Of a DNA stretch of 6,372 nucleotides, positions 1 to 4,437 are shown one piece after another. How positions within the stretch are numbered: position 1 is the stretch's first letter; every line of letters starts with the position of its first letter. The stretch comes from Euryarchaeota archaeon UBA36 (GTDB taxonomy: Archaea > Thermoplasmatota > Poseidoniia > Poseidoniales > Thalassarchaeaceae). Location: assembly GCA_002496485.1 (NCBI GenBank), contig DAJW01000102.1, positions 1 through 6,372 on the forward strand, given 5' to 3'. The notes under the pieces were generated by a model. That model saw only the letters and a list, made by a program, of their open reading frames with translations. It was not told the DNA's origin and did no database searches. The position numbers were made by a program, and so were the translations under genes.

Positions 1-1
1 A

Positions 2-97
2 GTAATGTGGACTGGCCTAGCTAAATGGCCAATATATCCATGGTATAAGAAGAGACAGAATAAGAAAAAAAGACTGAAGACTATTGCCGCAGAGTAA
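2..97 (+). CDS. C-terminal tail of an upstream gene, probably a membrane protein (partial)
   Basis: This frame is open from the left edge to a TAA at 95-97, giving 31 residues. It begins with a hydrophobic and aromatic part (MWTGLAKWPIYPWY) and ends in a strongly basic tail (KKRQNKKKRLK). That is the usual look of a last membrane segment followed by a positively charged cytoplasmic tail. The other two forward frames close at once (TAG/TAA within the first 25 bases), so this is the only frame that could carry an upstream gene. No family can be recognised from so little. The alternative is that an ATG at 5 starts a free-standing 30-residue peptide, which is less likely. The peptidase E gene follows 97 bases downstream on the same strand. 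Confidence 0.4.
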   Translation, partial: VMWTGLAKWPIYPWYKKRQNKKKRLKTIAAE

Positions 98-194
98 TTG
101 AATTACAAATATGACATTCGAATTAGTTTTTTCGATAATTATCTTTTTGGCTGCTCTAGGTTAGGACATTAAGCAAGTATCTTTTCCGGGATGC

Positions 195-920
195 ATGGCA
201 ATAAGCATTCTACTTGGTAGTGGAGGTATATCCACAGAAGAAAGAAAAAAAATTTACGTAGATTTAGTAAGAGAACATTTCTCTCAAAGTGACCAAGTTT
301 TGTTTATTCCTTATGCATCTGATGACCATGAATTTTATACAAACAGGATGCAGAGTTTCCTCGGAAAAAATGGTCCTGAACTATTGGGTATCGAAACATT
401 TGAAGATCCAATTAGAGCGGTAAATAGTGCCAATGGCATATATTTAGGAGGAGGGAACTCTTTCCTACTTGTAAAAAGTTTACATGAAAGAAATTTACTC
501 GATTCAATTAGAGATAGGATAACAAATGGAATACCTTACCTAGGTATTAGTGCAGGATCAAATATCGCTTGCCCGTCTATGATGACTACTAACGATATGC
601 CGATTGTTTATCCGCCCACTTTCAAAGCTCTCGGTATTGTTCCTTTCCAGATTAATCCACACTATCATCCTGGAAAGGTTCTATTCAAGGATGGTAACGA
701 GATATCAAAACACTACGGTGAGTCCAGAGCGCAACGCATTGCAGAATTCCACAAGCATAATTCTACTCCTGTCTTGGGAATGTGGGAAGGATCATTTGTC
801 CATTGGGACGGAACAGTAGGAAGGCTGACAGGAAGGGCGACTGCATTCATCGCTGATGCAGAGCCAGTAGAGATGTATCATGGGACAGAATTCAACTCTT
901 TACTAAGTAGAGATATATAG
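195..920 (+). CDS. pepE: Peptidase E, alpha-aspartyl dipeptidase (S51 family)
   Basis: This is a cytosolic serine peptidase of 241 residues. The characterised family member from Salmonella cleaves dipeptides with an N-terminal aspartate, releasing free Asp during peptide recycling. The nucleophile elbow GISAGSN places the serine at residue 119. It is followed by TTNDMPI with Asp134 and by INPHYHP with His156. Their spacing matches Salmonella PepE Ser120, Asp135 and His157 shifted by one residue. The WEGS segment near residue 199 probably supplies the glutamate of the reported Ser-His-Glu triad. The substrate-side glycine loop YLGGGNS (83-89) is also present. Length is close to the bacterial enzyme (about 230 residues) and both ends look complete. 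The ATG at 195 is chosen because the first beta strand (ISILLGSGG) follows directly. No clear Shine-Dalgarno site precedes it. Family assignment is firm; exact substrate range is inferred, since related S51 enzymes include cyanophycinase and other dipeptidases. Confidence 0.93.
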   Translation: MAISILLGSGGISTEERKKIYVDLVREHFSQSDQVLFIPYASDDHEFYTNRMQSFLGKNGPELLGIETFEDPIRAVNSANGIYLGGGNSFLLVKSLHERNLLDSIRDRITNGIPYLGISAGSNIACPSMMTTNDMPIVYPPTFKALGIVPFQINPHYHPGKVLFKDGNEISKHYGESRAQRIAEFHKHNSTPVLGMWEGSFVHWDGTVGRLTGRATAFIADAEPVEMYHGTEFNSLLSRDI

Positions 921-970
921 TTTGAAAAATTGGATAAAATTAAGAGTATTTTACTATTTAATTGAAAATA

Positions 971-1534
971 ATGGTAGCGCAATCGTTCTCTGAAGCTACT
1001 GTAGAGGAGATGCATAATGGAGTTATTCGAGTGCGTGGCAATGGGGGTTTTGATGGTGGTGAATTAAGTAAAATTGGTAAATTTATATTCAAGCTATCAT
1101 TTGGATTTGGATGTTTTTTTGGGGTATTTATATCCATAATGACATACAATGATTTAGATTCTGATGAAAACAATTTATTTTACTTATTAGAAACTGCGGC
1201 TTTTCCTATCATAGGTTTCACTATAATTGGTTCTATTTTCTACATTACAGTATCTTATGGATTTCACATTATAAGGGTTATTTTTGGTTATCAAAAGTTA
1301 TGGTGGGATGACTTTACATTCGATGGCGAGAATATTAAATCTAGTCGATTTAAGTTTAAGGCAAGTGAAATTGCAATGATAAAATCGGAAACAAAGAAAT
1401 TCCCAGACAGTGACTCATGGCACTATGCATCTATAATCAACTCTAAGGGAGACGAAATTGGCAGAGTCATGGTTGCCTATAGGGATAAGAAAAAAATGGT
1501 AAAGTACTTGTCGGATTTATTTGGAACCTTGTGA
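971..1534 (+). CDS. Unrecognised two-helix membrane protein with C-terminal PH-like beta domain
   Basis: The protein has 187 residues from ATG 971. A TTG at 962 would add three residues but has no better signal. The N-terminal 37 residues are soluble and glycine-rich (RGNGGFDGG, 22-30). Two membrane segments follow, at about 38-59 and 74-103, joined by an acidic loop (DLDSDENN) that is probably external. Both ends would then lie in the cytosol. Residues 109-187 look like alternating beta strands ending in an amphipathic helix: a WWDD-containing strand, a KFKASEIAMIKSE stretch, a GDEIGRVMVAY strand, then a Lys-rich helix ending LSDLFGTL. That strand-strand-helix pattern, with the IAMI segment in the middle, resembles bacterial PH-like (bPH) domains that follow a membrane hairpin. 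This comparison is by eye and is inference. It lies 50 bases after peptidase E and 70 bases before the next membrane protein, all on one strand, so co-transcription is possible. Confidence 0.75.
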   Translation: MVAQSFSEATVEEMHNGVIRVRGNGGFDGGELSKIGKFIFKLSFGFGCFFGVFISIMTYNDLDSDENNLFYLLETAAFPIIGFTIIGSIFYITVSYGFHIIRVIFGYQKLWWDDFTFDGENIKSSRFKFKASEIAMIKSETKKFPDSDSWHYASIINSKGDEIGRVMVAYRDKKKMVKYLSDLFGTL

Positions 1535-1558
1535 TATTCTCAAATAAATAATAATAAG

Positions 1559-1597
1559 CATAAATATGTGCATCATAATTACGGAGCTCATAGAGGG
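1559..1597 (+). promoter_or_regulatory. Candidate TATA box and Shine-Dalgarno site deciding the start at 1605
   Basis: A TATA-like CATAAATATG lies at 1559-1568. An archaeal start site about 26 bases further on would fall near 1589. A GAGGG Shine-Dalgarno site at 1593-1597 follows, with 7 bases to the ATG at 1605. The upstream in-frame ATG at 1566 would lie inside the TATA element and has no ribosome site, so 1605 is preferred. The ribosome site is seen directly; the promoter role is inferred. Confidence 0.45.
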
Positions 1598-1604
1598 AAA
1601 GGGC

Positions 1605-3116
1605 ATGAATGAAGAAACAACAAATAGAACTGGCTCGATTATTGGAGGCTTGTTCTTTTTCTTTTTCGGGTTGCCGTTCACATCAGTCCCATTATTGATG
1701 TTTTTTGATGGTGCGATGGACCCGGCCGACCCATTCGGATTATTATTCGGTATAGTTTTCTCTATACCATTCTTATTGGCGGGTCTATTTGTTCAATATA
1801 TTGGTATTAGTTTGATATGGGGAAGTATTAGATCTCCAATAGATCCTGCATCAATTCCTAGAAAGTTGCCACCGGGGCCTTATGCATTATCAATAACTGA
1901 GCATCCCGACAAATCATACATCGGCAAGTACTTCCGACAATTGGAAACAATTAACGGTAGAGACTGGTATAAGATGTCTGGAGACATAAAACGTCTATAC
2001 TACTATGCTCAGAATGAAGGGGGTTCAGCAGGCTGGAGTTTGGATGATCGTAATGATTCAGGAATAAGGGACTGGTTCAACGGAGGGTGGCTACCATACA
2101 AGGGTTTTGAGATACCCATTGGTAGAAATAAATGGAAAGTTAATGATAATGATTGGGTCTCAATAGAGGAATTCAAGTCAACAGAAAAAGATGAAGAGAA
2201 TTCTGAAGGATGGTGGACAGAGAGTTTTGATTCTCGTGAATCTGAAAATACTTTAGAGAAATCAGAGAGTTTCAGATCTAGCCAACGTTCGATATCTCCA
2301 ATTAATTTGGATTCAGAGGTAGATGTAAAGTCACCTAAATATCGTATAATTGCAATAAATATCTTTATTTTTCTATCATTTTTATTTTTCGCTGTTCCTT
2401 TAGAATTGTTGTTCGACGATAGTTTTGATGATGAGGATATGCCCGATAGATGGTGCGATAGTACAAATCATTATCCTGTAACTGTACCGATTACAGCTGA
2501 AAACGAGTTTGTACTCTCCGAGGAACTTAGACCTATAGAGATGGAAAACCGAAATAAAAACAACGACTCTAGATTAGATTTAGTGATTAATGGTGGGGTC
2601 TGTTCCTATCAATATCGTGTTGCTGACTCTTGGGGTTTCCTGTTCACATTTGGGTTGGATAATGCAACCAATATAGATGGAGTTAGTATATTAGTGATGG
2701 AGCATCCATTGGGATACACTAGTGGCTATTCTGGCATATTGATAGAAACTTCAACTGATAATGGCTCAAATTGGGATGGACAGTATTTTTCCCCCTACAT
2801 GTTCGGTGAATATGAGAGGGATGCAATGTTCGAAGATCGACATGAAAATTTCTCTTTCAATAAGTGGAACAGGCATAAATTCAACAGTACAGTTAGTAAT
2901 GTTACTCACGTTAGAATCCTTACTGGAGTCGCCGACCAGGCCGAGGATGCAGCAGTTAGCTTTTCTGCATTGAGAGTTGATGCAGAAGGCGATTATGAAT
3001 ACCCAGATTACCTTCTTTGTGATGGTAATTGGGACGGCCGATTTAATAATTCATTTAGCAACATTATTGAATGGCCGTTTTACGATGAGTCGTACTACGG
3101 TAATTTAGAATGTTGA
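1605..3116 (+). CDS. Large unrecognised membrane protein with cytosolic NGR/YYY/GW domain and sequon-rich ectodomain
   Basis: The protein has 503 residues from ATG 1605; an ATG at 1566 would give 516. Layout: a membrane hairpin (about 11-35 and 43-75), a soluble domain (86-190), an acidic Ser/Glu-rich linker (190-245), a third membrane segment (247-269), and a C-terminal domain (270-503). Positive residues beside the helices (IPRK at 84-87, KYR at 245-247) place the middle domain in the cytosol and the C-terminus outside. The middle domain carries INGRDWY (116-122), LYYYAQ (131-136), GWSLDD (143-148), WFNGGW (157-162) and a closing NDNDW (180-184). These resemble small repeat domains in other surface proteins with an NGRPxY...LYY...GW pattern. 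All four cysteines (284, 333, 472, 503) and seven N-glycosylation sequons lie in the ectodomain, fitting two disulfides and archaeal N-glycans. The segment ILIETSTDNGSNW (378-390) looks like a strand of a discoidin-like beta-sandwich. No enzyme motif was recognised; function unknown. Confidence 0.85.
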   Translation: MNEETTNRTGSIIGGLFFFFFGLPFTSVPLLMFFDGAMDPADPFGLLFGIVFSIPFLLAGLFVQYIGISLIWGSIRSPIDPASIPRKLPPGPYALSITEHPDKSYIGKYFRQLETINGRDWYKMSGDIKRLYYYAQNEGGSAGWSLDDRNDSGIRDWFNGGWLPYKGFEIPIGRNKWKVNDNDWVSIEEFKSTEKDEENSEGWWTESFDSRESENTLEKSESFRSSQRSISPINLDSEVDVKSPKYRIIAINIFIFLSFLFFAVPLELLFDDSFDDEDMPDRWCDSTNHYPVTVPITAENEFVLSEELRPIEMENRNKNNDSRLDLVINGGVCSYQYRVADSWGFLFTFGLDNATNIDGVSILVMEHPLGYTSGYSGILIETSTDNGSNWDGQYFSPYMFGEYERDAMFEDRHENFSFNKWNRHKFNSTVSNVTHVRILTGVADQAEDAAVSFSALRVDAEGDYEYPDYLLCDGNWDGRFNNSFSNIIEWPFYDESYYGNLEC

Positions 3117-3171
3117 ATTAGAGATTAATATCAATTACTAGAATATGATTGTGAACTTAATAGAGAAGAAA

Positions 3172-3177
3172 TTTTTT
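3172..3177 (+). terminator. T-tract, possible transcription stop after the 503-residue gene
   Basis: A run of six T lies 55 bases after the TGA of the 503-residue membrane protein, in the 96-base gap where that gene converges on the zinc-finger membrane gene. Short T-runs without a hairpin can terminate archaeal transcription. No stable stem was found before it. The assignment is weak because the whole gap is AT-rich. Confidence 0.25.
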
Positions 3178-3212
3178 ACTAACTTTATAGGATTATGATA
3201 TTTATTCATTGG

Positions 3213-3665
3213 CTAAACAATTCCATTAAAATTTATTGTAAACCATGCAAACATTAGGAGCCATATAAATGGGACAATAAACGATAGAATGTGAATTATT
3301 GTTACAGTGTAGGTGATTGAACCTTTTTTGAAGCGTTGCCAAGTATTCCATATCAGATAAACGGTGTATATTGGCAGTAGTATTACAAGAAACATTCCAC
3401 TGTAGAGATAAATATTGAATCCTACGGAAAATGGGTCATCAGAAAATCTGGTAAGCATTAATAAAAAAATGACAAATGGAACATAGAACAAAGCAATAAT
3501 GGGTATTAGTAATGAATCCTTCATAGGGATTTGATTACCTATTTCACTCGTTGCAGATAAAGTGATTTTCGTATCCATTAAAACTCCTTGATGACGATGG
3601 CAATATCTAGATGATTCATACTCCAAGTCATGGCAACCATCGAATTCGCACCTCCTAGCTACCAC
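3213..3665 (-). CDS. Small three-helix membrane protein with N-terminal CCCH zinc finger
   Basis: The protein has 150 residues from a GTG at 3665-3663. Residues 5-26 hold Cys6, Cys11, Cys22 and His25 in a C-x4-C-x10-C-x2-H arrangement (RRCEFDGC ... YCHRHQ). This is a short predicted zinc-binding finger of the C-GC-YC-xx-H type, often placed at the end of small archaeal or bacterial proteins. Three membrane segments follow, at about 51-72, 84-106 and 121-144, with a basic loop (RFKKG, 111-115) between the last two. With three helices the finger and the C-terminus lie on opposite sides; the positive loop makes an external N-terminus possible, but topology is not settled. The start is uncertain. 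Upstream the frame is open to 3695, and a second in-frame ATG at 3578 has its own AAGGAG site and would give a 121-residue form without the finger. No function is recognised. It is the last of three small - strand membrane genes, each apparently with its own promoter. Confidence 0.75.
   Translation of the reverse strand: MVARRCEFDGCHDLEYESSRYCHRHQGVLMDTKITLSATSEIGNQIPMKDSLLIPIIALFYVPFVIFLLMLTRFSDDPFSVGFNIYLYSGMFLVILLPIYTVYLIWNTWQRFKKGSITYTVTIIHILSFIVPFIWLLMFAWFTINFNGIV
3584..3589 (-). promoter_or_regulatory. Internal Shine-Dalgarno site for a shorter form of the zinc-finger membrane protein
   Basis: AAGGAG lies on the - strand, 5 bases before the in-frame ATG at 3578-3576 (residue 30 of the longer form). 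It is the best ribosome site near either start. It could allow a finger-less 121-residue product or could be the only real start. That the finger itself looks conserved argues that the longer form is also made. Confidence 0.4.
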
Positions 3666-3703
3666 ACCCCCCCAGTATGAGAGGTCCTCTATGACTTATT
3701 CCC

Positions 3704-3713
3704 AATATATACA
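3704..3713 (-). promoter_or_regulatory. TATA-like box for the zinc-finger membrane gene
   Basis: On the - strand the sequence reads TGTATATATT. A start site about 26 bases downstream would fall near 3682, leaving a leader of about 17 bases before the GTG at 3665. Between them lies a run of seven G (3673-3667 on the - strand). Spacing fits an archaeal TATA box; its role is inferred. Confidence 0.4.
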
Positions 3714-3822
3714 ATGAGAATAGATTATTTCGCTAATATTTTTTCTTAATGATGCTAACATGTTTTTTTACTTCTTTGTTTTCAAGGAATTTCTATCTAT
3801 TAGTCATGAATAATATGTTATC

Positions 3823-4056
3823 CTACTCTGACTGTTCCATACTGGAGGCAATTTTTCTACCAAGTTTACCAAATGTAGCATCGACTAAAAGTAAATAGGT
3901 CACCCAAGCCATTGGTGGACATACAAAAATAATAATCACACCAAAAAGTCCCCAAATATTTTCGTTATAGTGTCCCATATCTAAAAAGAATAATAGTGTA
4001 ATCAATGAAAATAATAAAATCAAGTCTAGGATTAAAACTATTCTCAATAAGGTCAT
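3823..4056 (-). CDS. Unrecognised 77-residue two-helix membrane protein
   Basis: The frame runs from ATG 4056 to TAG at 3823, 77 residues. Two strongly hydrophobic segments, about 3-25 and 34-57, are joined by a short polar loop (GHYNEN). The second contains a CPP kink (46-48). The tail GKLGRKIASSMEQSE is basic then acidic and probably cytosolic. A GGTGAG Shine-Dalgarno-like sequence ends 3 bases before the ATG, which supports both the gene and this start. No catalytic or metal motif and no family are recognised. The 71-residue membrane gene ends 44 bases upstream on the same strand. The palindromic TATA-like element at 4124-4139, inside the end of that gene, may serve as its promoter. Confidence 0.6.
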   Translation of the reverse strand: MTLLRIVLILDLILLFSLITLLFFLDMGHYNENIWGLFGVIIIFVCPPMAWVTYLLLVDATFGKLGRKIASSMEQSE

Positions 4057-4100
4057 TAACTCACCATAGTCCTGTTGTTAACTAGGCCTTGTCTGCATCT

Positions 4101-4316
4101 CTAAATTATCCCTGATTTATTTAATTGTATATATACAATCACTATACAAATTAAGCTGATTAATATCCCAATAGGTCCCCTTTTTAATTTGGAAGATGGT
4201 CTAAATCCCAGGAATGGTTCTGCCTTATTTGCCAATTCATCTTCTATTTCACCAATGGGCTTCATAATAATGAGTAAAGCTTCCGATATAAAAAAATACA
4301 CTAGATGAGAAAACAT
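4101..4316 (-). CDS. Unrecognised small membrane protein with C-terminal anchor
   Basis: The frame gives 71 residues from ATG 4316 to TAG at 4101. The C-terminal part is clear: an acidic segment (MKPIGEIEDELANKAEPF, 18-35), a basic stretch (RPSSKLKRG, 39-47), then one membrane helix (about 48-65) with a short tail. The first 17 residues are hydrophobic but interrupted by Ser-Glu and too short for a confident second helix. A better-supported start may be the ATG at 4265, residue 18. A TTTATATC box sits about 24 bases upstream of it, the distance expected for a leaderless archaeal transcript, and would give a 54-residue tail-anchored protein with an N-terminal cytosolic head. No family is recognised. 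It is transcribed away from SelO. Confidence 0.5.
   Translation of the reverse strand: MFSHLVYFFISEALLIIMKPIGEIEDELANKAEPFLGFRPSSKLKRGPIGILISLICIVIVYIQLNKSGII
4124..4139. repeat. Perfect 16-bp palindrome, possible TATA element or operator
   Basis: The sequence ATTGTATATATACAAT is identical to its reverse complement over 16 bases. It lies inside the last codons of the 71-residue membrane gene and 68 bases upstream of the 77-residue gene. Eleven of its bases (ATATATACAAT) recur at 3705-3715 in the promoter region of the zinc-finger membrane gene. It may act as a TATA box for the 77-residue gene or as a regulator site; an AT-rich background makes chance possible. Confidence 0.4.
4285..4292 (-). 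promoter_or_regulatory. TATA box placed for a leaderless transcript starting at ATG 4265
   Basis: TTTATATC on the - strand is close to the archaeal TATA consensus. Its centre is about 24 bases from the ATG at 4265-4263, so transcription would begin at or next to that codon. This favours the shorter 54-residue reading of the small membrane protein. It lies inside the longer frame, so chance cannot be ruled out. Confidence 0.4.
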
Positions 4317-4373
4317 ATACTATTGTACTATTATCTTAGTAATGTAGTCAATCCTAGCAAGTTACTTAGAATT

Positions 4374-4437
4374 CAGGACAAAAGATATGAGTACTTGTAA
4401 ACACACAACTTCAATTAGCCTATGCAGGACACATAAC
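4374..4437 (+). promoter_or_regulatory. Duplicated initiation region of SelO: two in-frame starts with the same ribosome site
   Basis: CAGGACA occurs at 4374-4380 and again at 4425-4431. In each case AGGA is followed by 8 bases and then an in-frame ATG (4387 and 4438). Neither start is favoured by the ribosome site. The SelO family alignment begins just after the second ATG. Confidence 0.4.

Noticed and set aside
604..819. 71-codon + strand frame inside peptidase E
   Set aside because: Overlaps catalytic PepE codons in another frame and has no ribosome site or recognisable feature.
958..1173. 71-codon - strand frame opposite the 187-residue membrane protein
   Set aside because: Low-complexity Pro/Asn-rich product antisense to glycine and aspartate codons; a shadow frame.
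1566..1604. Upstream ATG 1566 as start of the 503-residue protein
   Set aside because: It lacks a ribosome site and falls in a TATA-like element, while ATG 1605 has GAGGG 7 bases upstream.
2761..2973. 70-codon + strand frame inside the ectodomain of the 503-residue protein
   Set aside because: Out-of-frame shadow of a well-supported gene with no supporting signal.
3681..3695. AGAGG-T-CCTCT inverted repeat before the zinc-finger gene as a hairpin
   Set aside because: Five base pairs with a one-base loop cannot fold into a stable stem; no T-tract follows on the - strand.
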